Shown one piece after another: positions 44,084 to 53,202 of a DNA stretch of 64,000 bases. The stretch comes from Bradyrhizobium sp. CCBAU 51765 (GTDB taxonomy: Bacteria; Pseudomonadota; Alphaproteobacteria; Rhizobiales; Xanthobacteraceae): positions 6,685,001 through 6,749,000 of the forward strand of contig NZ_CP030038.1 in assembly GCF_015291725.1 (NCBI RefSeq). The letters are read 5' to 3'. The position numbers were made by a program, and so were the translations under genes. The stretch's first letter is position 1. Each line of letters starts with the position of its first letter. The notes under the pieces were generated by a model. The model had not been told where the DNA came from. It worked only from the letters and a program-made list of their open reading frames with translations, and searched no databases.

Positions 44084-45954
44084 GTGCTCGTTCGCGAAGG
44101 AGATGAGAGTTTCAAAAATGGCTTGAAATCAGGATCGTCCCATAGCAAGGCCCCGTGCACCGCCAACTCGTTGCATTCCTGCCGTCCGTTACGAATCCAG
44201 CTTGGAAGGTCTTTGAGCTGACCCACACCGGCTAGGGCGTCTAGAAGATATTTCTTCAGTGCGATCGTCCAGTCTCCGCCGCAGGCCGGCTCCTTCTGAA
44301 GCCAATAGGCGTAACCAACTCCGCGCAGCACCACGCGTCTTAGAATATCGCGGCGCCCTGTTTCCGCGTGAGGATCGGGCCCGCAAATGAAGCCGGCATA
44401 GCAGAAGCCTTGATCACCAGAAAACATCTGCGGCAGCTTGGTTGCTTCGCTCGGAATCTGTACGAGCTTGATCTTGTCCGGAGAGCATTTCGCCATTGCC
44501 TGCTTGTAAGCCAGAACGGCTTGTGGCGGCGGATCTTGATAGGCTCGGTACTTGTCGCGCAGCAGAACGACGTAGTGCTCACCTAGTTCGCCCTCGTTGG
44601 GCCGCGGTATTTTGTGGAATTCGTGATGAAAGAGGAAAGGCCGCACCACGAATTGGATCTCGCTGATCTGGACTCCTTTCTGAACCATGGAGTCGAGCGC
44701 GCTGTTCACGGCAGCGCTCAGCTCATCCCAATCCGCTAGCTGCCGTTGGAAAGGCGGAACATTCAGCCACTTCCCCGCCCGCGTGCATGCAAATGCGGAA
44801 AGAAGCGAAGGGTCTGCGCGTTCATTGCCGTCAATTTCAACGATAAGCAGCTTCTCGTCTGCTTCGGCGGCTAATCTTTCCCTGACCGAGTTTCGCCGGT
44901 ACGCGAGAGGTGCTGGCAACTCCTCGAGCCACCGTTTCAGAGGCGCGCCCTCGGGATCGAAACTGAGCCTCGTCACGAATTGCAGGAAGGCGTCCGATAT
45001 GTCCGTAAGGTCCTCGGCATCGAACATTTCCGCGAGCTCGGCGAGCATCTGGACCAGGTCGGGATCACCTTCCACTGGCAGTCTCAAATCTGCAAGGGTC
45101 GCCTCATAGGAGTTGCGGATTGCTTGCGAACTCAGATTTGCGCTGGCAAGCAACGCCTGCATCTCCAATACATGGGGCGGATATGACCGTGCGGAGGCTC
45201 CGCCGAACCGTCGGCCTGCGATCGTCGTCGCCTCGTCATCGGCATCAAGCGTGAACGGCTTCAGCTTGGCTCTATCCAGCTCAGGTAGGAGTGTCTTGAG
45301 CACAATACCCGTGTCAGGCCAGGTTTTCTGCCGACCAAGCCAATCCAGCGCGACGTCAGAAAATCCGCCTCTGGAGTACCCGCCTTCTCGTGTGGCGAAA
45401 GCTGCGACCTGTCTTGCGTGCCGTTGCCCGCTGACCGAAAGCTGGTCCGGATCAATCACGTCGCTGTACCTTGCGCAGACGTCGACCAGAAAGATCTGCT
45501 CGGTGAAACAAGTGTACTCCGGATGGGAGCCGAGCCGGCGGAATCTCCGTGTGGCATTGAAAGTGCGGTCATCGCATCTCGCGGCATCGTAGTCGCTGCA
45601 GAGAAGGATCCGATCTCCTGCGCCGGCATATCCATGTCCGCACCAGTATAAGAACAGCCGCGAGTCCGGCGGTATCCCAGCTGGAACGGAGGCCAGTTCA
45701 TTGAGAATAGCCGCCTTCGTCGGTTCCTCCAAGACTGTTACGCCCTCGGCCCGAAGTCTCTCGATGTCCACTTCGCCCCTATACCCGTCCGACGATGAGG
45801 TCCGATTGACGAGAAGGTGAATGTTCTTTGCCTTGGCGCCCATCCCCAAGAGGTGACGAGCAGCAGTCATCGCATTAGCAAACGGCGAGGAGATATCGAT
45901 TCCGCTACGGGAATATTTCTCAATTCCAACGATTACGGCCACAATCTCTCTCAT
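44080..45954 (-). CDS. Caspase-like (C14) protein with VMAP-type C-terminus
   Basis: A 624-aa protein. Residues 1-240 are a caspase/metacaspase-like peptidase: VAVIVGIEKYSRSGID opening strand, RLFLYWCGHGYAGAGD with catalytic His107, and IFLVDVCARY with catalytic Cys160. The middle (SARSYPPHVLEMQALLASAN, DLSDAFLQFVTRLSFDPEGA) and the C-terminal 250 residues (LPAPLAYRRNSVRERLAAEA, QFVVRPFLFHHEFHKIP) fit the vWA-MoxR-associated protein (VMAP) layout with a VMAP-C end; I assign that from motif order, not a search. The protease is probably the effector, released when the MoxR partner senses a trigger. Overlaps both neighbours by 1 and 4 bases. Confidence 0.8.
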   Translation of the reverse strand: MREIVAVIVGIEKYSRSGIDISSPFANAMTAARHLLGMGAKAKNIHLLVNRTSSSDGYRGEVDIERLRAEGVTVLEEPTKAAILNELASVPAGIPPDSRLFLYWCGHGYAGAGDRILLCSDYDAARCDDRTFNATRRFRRLGSHPEYTCFTEQIFLVDVCARYSDVIDPDQLSVSGQRHARQVAAFATREGGYSRGGFSDVALDWLGRQKTWPDTGIVLKTLLPELDRAKLKPFTLDADDEATTIAGRRFGGASARSYPPHVLEMQALLASANLSSQAIRNSYEATLADLRLPVEGDPDLVQMLAELAEMFDAEDLTDISDAFLQFVTRLSFDPEGAPLKRWLEELPAPLAYRRNSVRERLAAEADEKLLIVEIDGNERADPSLLSAFACTRAGKWLNVPPFQRQLADWDELSAAVNSALDSMVQKGVQISEIQFVVRPFLFHHEFHKIPRPNEGELGEHYVVLLRDKYRAYQDPPPQAVLAYKQAMAKCSPDKIKLVQIPSEATKLPQMFSGDQGFCYAGFICGPDPHAETGRRDILRRVVLRGVGYAYWLQKEPACGGDWTIALKKYLLDALAGVGQLKDLPSWIRNGRQECNELAVHGALLWDDPDFKPFLKLSSPSRTST

Positions 45955-47123
45955 TATTCCTGCCCGGTGATGAAACTTCTGATCCTGGTCCAGACGACTT
46001 CGTTGCCAAAGTAGGCGCTGTGAGATTCAGGGAAGGGTTGCCCTGAGGCGACCTCGAAATCGATCGCATTGGGAAAAATTCTCGAGGCGAAGAAACTCAG
46101 AAAATCATTTCTGTCGAAGACATTCAGCCATCTCGGAAAGCCTTCGCGCAGCTTCTCTCCAGGTTTCAATGAGGAAAGCGAACCTATTTCGTGCATGAAC
46201 GACGATTGGGAGCCGAGGGTCACGAGACCATCGACCTGCGGAATGTCGCCTAAAGCCAGCAGATCCACACAGGCCATGCCGCCGAGGCTATGTGCGACGA
46301 TGGTCACTGGCGCAGGACAGGACTCAATCTTGCTCTTAATGAACGAGCGGATCTTGGCTCCGTTGGTCTGATAAAGCAGGACGTCTCCGAGAGGGAGAGC
46401 CGCGACCGCATTGAGCGCGTTGCGACGATCTCTGACGTATCTCGTCCCGGCGCGCGCCACAAATTTGAGAAATCGGTCGCTTATCCCGAACACCTGTTGC
46501 TTCCAGTCAATCAAGAGCCGCTGCACCAGCTTCTCGCGGTGAACGGCGGACAGAGCGGGGCGCGAGCGAGAGATGGCTTCCACATGCAGCTGCGCCACCA
46601 AAGCTCGGGCGAGCGCGCGGAACGCTTCTTGAGGTTCATGCTCGGACGCCTCAAATGCGCGCTCGGTGACCTTATCGGATAAAATCCGGGTTCGGGCGGG
46701 CTCCCAAACATCCTCAAGGCCACCGCGAGCGAGCAATTGCCGGAACTCCAGGCTGGGAGCGTACGCCCTCACCTGTTCGAGATTTTGCTCGGCCGGCGTT
46801 GGTCCTTCCGGATTCAGAACGCCTGCATTTGCAGCACTTTCATCGGGAATTCCGAGCAAGGAAAGTTCGACAAGCGGATCATCTAGGATCCAGATCCACT
46901 GAGCGAGATCCTCTTCCGCCTTGAGCTCGACTTCCGCGGTCGGAACATCCGGAAGAGAAAGCCCTTCGAATTCAACCCCGAGGGAGTCTCCCCAAGCACA
47001 GGGGAACAAATTCCGTCCCAAGCTGCACTCGCTGGCCGTTTTCTCGGCGACCTCTAAGCTCTTCTCGTAATTGCCAAGCCGAACACCAGTGCCGTGCACG
47101 AGAAGAATAGATCCTTGCGGCAT
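45954..47123 (-). CDS. Alpha/beta hydrolase (lipase/esterase-like), cassette first gene
   Basis: A 389-aa alpha/beta hydrolase. SILLVHGTGVRLGNYEKS is the oxyanion-hole strand near the N-terminus; the nucleophile elbow is VAHSLGGMACVD (Ser near residue 280); DRNDFLSFFASRIFP supplies a plausible acid and SHSAYF the His near the C-terminus. The middle 150 residues are a helical lid or insert. No signal peptide, so it acts in the cytoplasm. Its stop overlaps the caspase-like start by one base. In conflict systems such hydrolases can serve as a second effector, for example on membrane lipids; here that is inference. Confidence 0.75.
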   Translation of the reverse strand: MPQGSILLVHGTGVRLGNYEKSLEVAEKTASECSLGRNLFPCAWGDSLGVEFEGLSLPDVPTAEVELKAEEDLAQWIWILDDPLVELSLLGIPDESAANAGVLNPEGPTPAEQNLEQVRAYAPSLEFRQLLARGGLEDVWEPARTRILSDKVTERAFEASEHEPQEAFRALARALVAQLHVEAISRSRPALSAVHREKLVQRLLIDWKQQVFGISDRFLKFVARAGTRYVRDRRNALNAVAALPLGDVLLYQTNGAKIRSFIKSKIESCPAPVTIVAHSLGGMACVDLLALGDIPQVDGLVTLGSQSSFMHEIGSLSSLKPGEKLREGFPRWLNVFDRNDFLSFFASRIFPNAIDFEVASGQPFPESHSAYFGNEVVWTRIRSFITGQE

Positions 47124-47440
47124 GATAGGACTCCGCTGATCACCACCTGCACGAGCCTACCGCGCCCCCTGCACGTCTTCAATCGGTGGCGTGCTGTTTG
47201 AACGCGGACGGAACGCGCACGCTCAACCTACTGAGCCAGGCTATTCCCTTGCCAGCCCACTCGTCCCGACGACAGGGACAAACGGCCGCCGCTCGCGCGG
47301 CCATTTTGCTTCGATGAGTCGCGTGCGCGTCCCAGAAACACTCTAGCTAACATATTGATCTTTAACTCGATTTCGTCGGAAAAATTGGGGCATCCCTGAG
47401 TAGAACCAGGGTGCCACCGCGCCCCACGCAGGTCAGCAGA
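47124..47440. other. Cassette promoter region
   Basis: About 320 bases upstream of the conflict cassette. It contains two hairpins, GTCCC-GACGACA-GGGAC at 47266-47282 and the stronger one at 47284-47302. No operator is recognised. Confidence 0.35.
47284..47302. terminator. GC hairpin between small gene and cassette
   Basis: GGCCGC-CGCTCGC-GCGGCC followed by ATTTTG on the plus strand and GTTTG on the minus strand. It lies after the minus-strand gene ending at 47441 and before the cassette start, so it may separate the two transcription units. Confidence 0.4.
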
Positions 47441-47698
47441 TCAGACCGCCGGGGTTCCGGACGCGCACGTCGTTCGCGGCTCCGCGCCTAGCTCGCCGGC
47501 TCGTCCGCCCCCTTTCCGAAGGCCAAACGCGAGCGGGAAGGTTTCGGCCGAAAGAGACTCGAGCGCGATCTGCTCTTCGGTGAGGCGTTTTTCGATGAAC
47601 TGACGCTCCACATCCGACAGGTTCGACTTCAGCAGGCGACGATAGCGGTGGATGTTGTTGCGGTAAGCACGAATGCGGGCGAAGTATTCATCGAGCAT
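47441..47698 (-). CDS. Small helical hypothetical protein
   Basis: An 85-aa protein starting MLDEYFARIRAYRNNIHRYR, with helices through SDVERQFIEKRLTEEQIALE. A GGAG and a second AGG lie upstream of the ATG. The C-terminal 25 residues (AGELGAEPRTTCASG) are low in structure and may be an extension. This type is frequent in Bradyrhizobium, function unknown. Confidence 0.6.
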   Translation of the reverse strand: MLDEYFARIRAYRNNIHRYRRLLKSNLSDVERQFIEKRLTEEQIALESLSAETFPLAFGLRKGGGRAGELGAEPRTTCASGTPAV

Positions 47699-48067
47699 CC
47701 TGGACGCTCCTGACGTCGTCGCAATGTCTACGAAGAGATATTCAGGCGAGCATGTCGCTGGTTAACGCGCTGCCTGTCGTCGCATCGCGGAAACCGTTCG
47801 GCATGGCAGCTCGTAATATCATTCCTAGCATTTCCATTTCGACGATCCGCAGCGTTTTTCGCTCGCCATGCGCCGATTTTCTGCTCCGCTAGTCCCTCAA
47901 ACAGAGCTGGACGCTTGTAAGACGCAAGGAACGGTTGGCAGGCCGCGGGTGGCGGAGGCTTATCGCCAACAAGCTCGTCCGTCGGTATTCTCTCCCGGCG
48001 AGCTGAACATCATCTGCCGATGTGCTATACGGAGCTTCGGTGAGAACAGGTTTGTTTGAGAGTTTCG
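47699..48067. other. Intergenic, no supported gene
   Basis: About 370 bases between two divergent small genes. A short plus-strand frame near 47868 is open but has no ribosome site; nothing else is visible. Confidence 0.4.
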
Positions 48068-48271
48068 ATGTCTCTTTCGATTGGATTGATTGTGGACGGT
48101 TATGTGAAACTAAACAACCGCAGCGCGCTGGAGAACCTTCTGACGCATCGGCGGGAGCTACTGCTGAAGTTGAACCGTGTAACCGGAATTGATCCGACGG
48201 AAGCGATCGCTCAGGTCAGTCAAGAAATCACAGTGATCGAAAAGGCACTTGCGGCGCTCGCACGGGAGTAA
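48068..48271 (+). CDS. Small helical hypothetical protein
   Basis: A 67-aa protein, MSLSIGLIVDGYVKLNNRSA followed by two helices (LENLLTHRRELLLKLNRVTG, AIAQVSQEITVIEKALAALA). It has a weak ribosome site (GAGAG). Composition strongly coding. Function unknown. Confidence 0.55.
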   Translation: MSLSIGLIVDGYVKLNNRSALENLLTHRRELLLKLNRVTGIDPTEAIAQVSQEITVIEKALAALARE

Positions 48272-48418
48272 AACCTCTGCGCGGACGGATACACCCCTGC
48301 GAGCTAGCCGGGTCGCCATGCCGCAGGCGACGCGACCGCGACCGAACCTAGAGAACAGGCCAGGATCTTCAGCACTGCGACTTGTAAATTCACCTCAATG
48401 ACAAGCGAGGTCCTAGAT

Positions 48419-48619
48419 CTATCGCCACATCGTTGGCGCTTTGGAAAGAGCTTCCTGACCTATCTGTCTAAGCAGATCGGGCCGCGTCTCACCTCTGGTG
48501 GCGGCCTCCAGGATTTTGGAAGCAACGTAGGCGCGGACACCGGCGTCATACGGTGAGACGTTCTCGCAAACCTCCTCCAGGATCGTGCGCAGGAGCGCGG
48601 TCGTGACACCGTCCAGCAT
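48419..48619 (-). CDS. Small hypothetical protein
   Basis: A 66-aa helical protein, MLDGVTTALLRTILEEVCEN, AGVRAYVASKILEAATRGET, ending KAPTMWR. AGGGAG lies about 9 bases before the ATG at 48619; the frame is open upstream but that part is Arg/Cys-rich and not convincing. Similar short proteins are annotated as hypothetical in rhizobia. Confidence 0.6.
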   Translation of the reverse strand: MLDGVTTALLRTILEEVCENVSPYDAGVRAYVASKILEAATRGETRPDLLRQIGQEALSKAPTMWR

Positions 48620-49745
48620 TGGGAGATCTCCCTCATCCCATCGAGGAAGATAATGGACATTTGCTGGGCCGCAACGCAAGCACATCAGATCGCGTGAGGC
48701 TTTGTGACTGCAGGTGAGCCGATTTTCACGGCGGTGCAAATTGCGGCAGCTCGCTTAATCGGCCTGCTTTTGCTTTTCTCGTCGCCCCTCTCTGGCTTAA
48801 CTGACAAGCTTGGCGAAGCCCAGAGCCCAATGCGACGCCCTGCGATTACGCAAGGCATGCTGGGACTTCTATTGCGCGCCGGACTGGCTGACCGGCTGCG
48901 GCTGGCCAATGTGTTCGGACGGCGCCACTTCGGTTGCCGATCTCATCAGGTTCAATTGCGGTCAGAGGATTTGCCGCTTATCGCGCCTGCCGCGTCCAAC
49001 CAAGCCCGAGCGCTTCGCATCTTGCACTGCAGAGGGACGTCGCGATCAATTGTTGGGATGAAGTATATCTTCGCGTCAAAAACCAGCGTCAGCCCTGTGT
49101 TTGGCGCCGAAATCGCGCCAAGATCTGACGCCACGATCAGTGACCCGTGACTTGCCCCCTAGCCGGTCGGCTCGCGATCGTGAAGCGATTTCATGGTTAC
49201 GGACGTGTGGCGAATAATTCATCGCACGTATTGGCAGCACACGATTTTGAGCGATCCTCCTTTGGCAATGCCCGCTTACAGGCGGATGATCTCAGTAGCG
49301 ACTTGCGCTTTGGAGATATAAGCCTGTCGTAGCCGAAGGCCCAAGCACGGGCACGCGAACGTCGTGTGAAAATTCATCGGAGGCGCTGCCGTAATGCAGG
49401 ATTTGAGCGCGGGAGCGGGGCTCGTCGCATTAATCGATATTGCCATTTTGTTACAGTCTCCGCCCAGAGCGATCACACGCAGCCGGAGCGCGGCATATTC
49501 CGCGGCCACATTGTAAGCCATTACTGCAACTGAGCATGAGCCATGAGCCAGATGGCGTCGCCGAACGTGCGGTCGCATCAGCGAGCTGGGCGCGAACCCT
49601 TTGGAGGGAGTGAGCTAGCAAACCAGCTCGCCGCGGCCTGCATGTGAAAACTCCAATCTGACGGCGAGGCGCCTCGTTCAGCGAAGAGAAGCGACTGGGC
49701 TGTTCAGACTTTCTGCTGTGTTTGTCGAATCGGAAAGGGAGCCAC
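48620..49745. other. 1.1 kb with no supported gene
   Basis: Several overlapping frames are open here (for example plus 48704-49150 and minus 49276-49521, the latter starting MAYNVAAEYAALRLRVIALG), but none has a good ribosome site, a known motif or clear advantage over the opposite strand. The region may hold decayed genes. Confidence 0.4.
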
Positions 49746-49949
49746 ATGAATCATCTCGGCAGCAGCCAACGTCGCACAACATCTGTGATGACGGCCGAAC
49801 AGTACGAGCTGGAGCGCTGCAGGCAGGAAATTGCGCGCCTCAAACAGCTGGTTGTACGACTTTCTGAAATTGCTTTGCGCCACGTCGTAGAAAGCGTGCA
49901 AAGCAGTCAGAATGGCCCGGAACGTCTGAGCGAGCCGCCAAAGTCATAA
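49746..49949 (+). CDS. Small coiled-coil protein
   Basis: A 67-aa protein from an ATG with GGGAG 5 bases upstream. A single long helix dominates (AEQYELERCRQEIARLKQLV, VRLSEIALRHVVESVQ). Function unknown; small helical proteins of this type recur in this part of the window. Confidence 0.6.
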   Translation: MNHLGSSQRRTTSVMTAEQYELERCRQEIARLKQLVVRLSEIALRHVVESVQSSQNGPERLSEPPKS

Positions 49950-50191
49950 TACGAAAAGCGAACCCGCGCTTGGCTGCTCTCTGCAGAGTGGAGCGGCTCC
50001 GTCTCGCTCCACTTGAGCGGCAGAGCCGATCAACCGACATCAAGTGCTCGAGTGTGGGGCAGTTATTTAGGACGTAAAGGAGCAGTTTCGGATCGCGTTC
50101 GAGAGCTCTTTCAGGATGTTTGAGGATTTCAGCGCCAACTGATCGGATTCGACTGCTTCTGAGCGCAGTCGCTTGCGGATCTGGCTACGGG

Positions 50192-51031
50192 CTAGCTCAG
50201 AACTACATTGTCGATCAACCGAGTCGAGCCGACGTACGCTGCGACACAGAGCACCGCCGGATAGCGCAGCGGGCTCTCGGCAATCCTGAGAGTCCCAGCG
50301 TCGACAAGCTCAAGGTACTGCAATCGATCGATCAATTCCAAATGCTTTGTTGCAAGCGCAATCAGCGTTGCCGCGTCGCGCTCCCCTGAGGCAAACTCTT
50401 GCGCTGCGGCGAACAAGCCACGGCTGATCGCAAGGCTCCGACCGCGTTCTTCCGGGCTGAGATAACGGTTTCGACTGCTCATTGCCAGCCCGTCCGGCTC
50501 CCGCACAGTTGGCACGGTGACAATCTCGATCGGAAGGTTCAGATCAACCGTCATGCGGCGTATCACAGCGCATTGCTGAAAATCCTTCTGTCCAAAGTAC
50601 GCGAGGTCCGGCTGCACGATGTTCAATAGTTTGCAGACGACAGTCGCTACACCACGAAAATGTCCGGGCCTGAAACCTCCGCAGAGCGGTTTTGCGAGTT
50701 CGCCCGGCTCGACAAAGGTCTCGAACTGAGCCGGATAGATCTCCTCTGCACCTGGCGCGAAGATGATGGAGGCGCCGGCATTACGGCACAAGGCTTCATC
50801 GCGCGCGAAGTCGCGAGGGTACCTGCTGAGATCCTCATTTGGGCCGAACTGAGTGGGGTTGACGAAGATGCTAACGACAGTGACGTCGCAGTGTCCACGG
50901 CTGGCCGAGATCAGGGACAGGTGGCCATCGTGCAGGTATCCCATTGTCGGAACGAACCCAATGCGCTTACCGGCGTCGCGGACGTCTGCAAGGGCCCGAC
51001 GCAGCTCAGCGAGCTTCGTAATTACTTGCAT
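50192..51031 (-). CDS. panC: Pantothenate synthetase
   Basis: A 279-aa enzyme that joins D-pantoate and beta-alanine using ATP to make pantothenate. The signatures are complete: GFVPTMGYLHDGHLSLI with the HIGH-like HDGH, FVNPTQFGPNEDL, GGFRPGHFRGVATVV, YFGQKDFQQ, and SSRNRYLSPEER (KMSKS-like). The length is normal. It lies 13 bases after panB and is surely cotranscribed. The beta-alanine maker panD is not here but in the biotin operon 5 kb away. Confidence 0.95.
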   Translation of the reverse strand: MQVITKLAELRRALADVRDAGKRIGFVPTMGYLHDGHLSLISASRGHCDVTVVSIFVNPTQFGPNEDLSRYPRDFARDEALCRNAGASIIFAPGAEEIYPAQFETFVEPGELAKPLCGGFRPGHFRGVATVVCKLLNIVQPDLAYFGQKDFQQCAVIRRMTVDLNLPIEIVTVPTVREPDGLAMSSRNRYLSPEERGRSLAISRGLFAAAQEFASGERDAATLIALATKHLELIDRLQYLELVDAGTLRIAESPLRYPAVLCVAAYVGSTRLIDNVVLS

Positions 51032-51044
51032 TTCTTACCTTGCT

Positions 51045-51917
51045 TCAGATTGAATTGGAGGGCACCCAATTGGCGATGGCATCGCGAAGCTGATCAGGAA
51101 GCCGATAGCACTCCTCTGAGCCCGGGAATGCACCTTTGCGAATATCGGCAGCCCAGCGCGACAGCGCTTCCTGGAACAGCTGGAATCCATTTGTATAGGC
51201 ACGAACGAATTTGGGGCGGTGGCCTTCGGTTAGACCCAAAACATCATGGAACACGAGCACTTGGCCCGAGCAATCGGGTCCTGCTCCGATTCCGATGGTG
51301 GGTATCGTGAGAAATTCGGTCGCTCGCGCCGCGAGCTCGGCAGGGATCCCCTCCAGGACCAAAGCGAAACAGCCGGCTTCCTGCAGACGGTGCGCGTCGT
51401 CGAGCAGCCGCAAGGCGGTATCCGTTGTCCTTCCCTGCACCCTGAAGCCACCCATGACGTTGACGCTCTGCGGGGTCAGACCGAGATGTCCCATCACAGG
51501 AATTTCGCAATCGACCAAGGCGCGTACCATCTCGACGCGTTTGGCACCACCCTCGAGTTTCACAGCATCGGCGCCACGCTGCAGAAAACCTCCTGCATTG
51601 TGAATCGTATCCTCAGAACCGACATGAAAGCTCAGAAACGGCATGTCGGCCACAAGCAGCGCATGAGGCCTCGTGCGCGCAACAGCCTCCAGGTGATGAT
51701 TCATCATGGCCACGCTGACGGGCAGCGTGTTGTCGAATCCCAGACAGACGTTTCCAACGCTATCGCCGACCAGGATGATATCGACAATGGGATCCGCGAT
51801 GCGCGCCGCAACCGCATCGTAGGCGGTGGTCATCACGACACGACGTCCTTCATCCTTCCACTGCTGCAGTTCCGGAATCGTGACACGTTCTAGAGGCTGC
51901 TCTGAACTGTGGCTCAT
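51045..51917 (-). CDS. panB: 3-methyl-2-oxobutanoate hydroxymethyltransferase
   Basis: A 290-aa PanB, which adds a hydroxymethyl group from methylene-tetrahydrofolate to alpha-ketoisovalerate, giving ketopantoate. Conserved parts: MTTAYDAVAARIADPIVDII, LVGDSVGNVCLGFDNTLPVS, DMPFLSF, AVKLEGG, GHLGLTPQSV, IGIGAGPDCSGQVLVFHD. The ATG at 51917 is preferred over a GTG 18 bases upstream (GGAGCGG just before). No panE is adjacent. Confidence 0.95.
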   Translation of the reverse strand: MSHSSEQPLERVTIPELQQWKDEGRRVVMTTAYDAVAARIADPIVDIILVGDSVGNVCLGFDNTLPVSVAMMNHHLEAVARTRPHALLVADMPFLSFHVGSEDTIHNAGGFLQRGADAVKLEGGAKRVEMVRALVDCEIPVMGHLGLTPQSVNVMGGFRVQGRTTDTALRLLDDAHRLQEAGCFALVLEGIPAELAARATEFLTIPTIGIGAGPDCSGQVLVFHDVLGLTEGHRPKFVRAYTNGFQLFQEALSRWAADIRKGAFPGSEECYRLPDQLRDAIANWVPSNSI

Positions 51918-52287
51918 ATCGAATCCGCTCCCCACACACCGTCGGCGCTTCCTAGAGAAGGCAGGAGAAACCTGTCAATGGCATGGAGGATGGAGATCCC
52001 AGTTCTCTAAAACTGGAGAACAGCGCAAAAACAGTCCAATGGTCGCGCAACCATGAGCCAAGACCTTCCTCATCACGATTTCACCACCCGATGGCTCGTC
52101 TTCCCCTACAGTTTCAGCGACTATGCCGGCCGGAGCCTCTATCGAGGAGCGGCGCTCGCGACGAGCCACCATCTGCACGCGTTTCTGGGCTGATTGCAGT
52201 CTCTCCAAACGGTGACGGCTCGACCGGACCCAGCTGGAGATGCGCGCAGTGGGGACTCCGTTTTGGGGGCCCACCTCCGTGCCTGCC
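51918..52287. other. panB upstream region with inverted repeat
   Basis: About 370 bases upstream of panB. It contains CCAGTT-CTCTAA-AACTGG at 51999-52016, a 6-bp inverted repeat that might be an operator or a weak hairpin. No gene is supported. Confidence 0.35.
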
Positions 52288-52497
52288 CTAGGGGTACTCG
52301 TGAGGCTCCTGCTTCGGCGCCAGCGCGCCGAGCAAAGCGAACGGATGGCAGGCCAGGAACGTCCAAAGCTGACAGGCCGCTGTGAACGCAGCGAGAGTCG
52401 CGGTCGAGTAGACGTCGTCGCGAAGGCGCTCAGACCGAGCCAACCTGCCGGCCCTGTAGGCCCTGAAGTCGATTATTTTTGCCGATGCTTCTGTCAC
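52288..52497 (-). CDS. Small hypothetical protein
   Basis: A 69-aa protein from a GTG with GGAAA upstream (MTEASAKIIDFRAYRAGRLA, then a hydrophobic segment LAAFTAACQLWTFLACHPFA). The opening AKIIDFRAYRAGR is a pattern I associate with small Bradyrhizobium proteins of unknown role. Confidence 0.45.
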   Translation of the reverse strand: MTEASAKIIDFRAYRAGRLARSERLRDDVYSTATLAAFTAACQLWTFLACHPFALLGALAPKQEPHEYP

Positions 52498-52578
52498 TTG
52501 ATTTCCACGCGCTCTATAGGGCCACTCGAATTCGCAACAAGTCCGACCAGGGCGGTACCGGCACAGCTCGGCCCAGTC

Positions 52579-52764
52579 CTAAGCCGCTCGCAACCATCGA
52601 AGCCATTTCTGATCGGCCTCCCGTCGCGCCTTGAAGCGGTTGACGCATTTCTTGGAGCAGAGGGCCGTTCGCCACCAATAATGGCGGATCAGCCCAAACT
52701 TTCCGCCGCATATCGCGCAGCATACGGCTGAATAGTCGAGGGAATTACGGGAGCCAACGTGCAT
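52579..52764 (-). CDS. Small zinc-finger-like protein
   Basis: A 61-aa protein with CAICGGKFGL near residue 16 and CSKKCVNRFKARRE near residue 35: two Cys pairs in the FCS/treble-clef spacing, followed by a basic helix. GGAGGCGAGAA directly before the ATG at 52764 fixes the start. Likely binds zinc; role unknown. Confidence 0.65.
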   Translation of the reverse strand: MHVGSRNSLDYSAVCCAICGGKFGLIRHYWWRTALCSKKCVNRFKARREADQKWLRWLRAA

Positions 52765-53202
52765 TTCTCGCCTCCTGTCGACATTTACTTGGGAAACCCC
52801 GCTGCCCCTCACGGCAGCACCACGCACGCACCAACGGTGCGGCCGCCCGGCGGTCCGTCTTCCTGGTCTTGCAGCCATCAAAGAGCCTTGACTCTGATGT
52901 GCGGCTGCCTTGCGAAGCAGTACTTTCCACAGAATGCCTCGCCGAGAATTTCCTCAAAGATAGTGGATTTCTCTATCGTGATTGAGACAATTCGCCCGGC
53001 ATTTCAGCTAAATGCTGCGCGTTCATAGCCAGTCCGCAGGATTGCTGCGCCAGTTGGGTCAGGAGCGATTAAAGCAAGTGCTCAAAGCACGATTAGCCTG
53101 GTAGCCGTGGGCACAGCATCCTCCTTGCAATTCAAACGGCAGCAATACGGACACGCCGTGCAAGATCCTGGCACTGCAGACGATTGCAAACTTTATGGCA
53201 CC
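52765..53202. other. Intergenic, no supported gene
   Basis: About 440 bases between bioA and the small zinc-finger gene. No convincing frame, hairpin or motif. Confidence 0.45.

Noticed and set aside
48704..49150. 148-codon plus-strand frame
   Set aside because: No ribosome site, mixed composition, and competing frames on the other strand.
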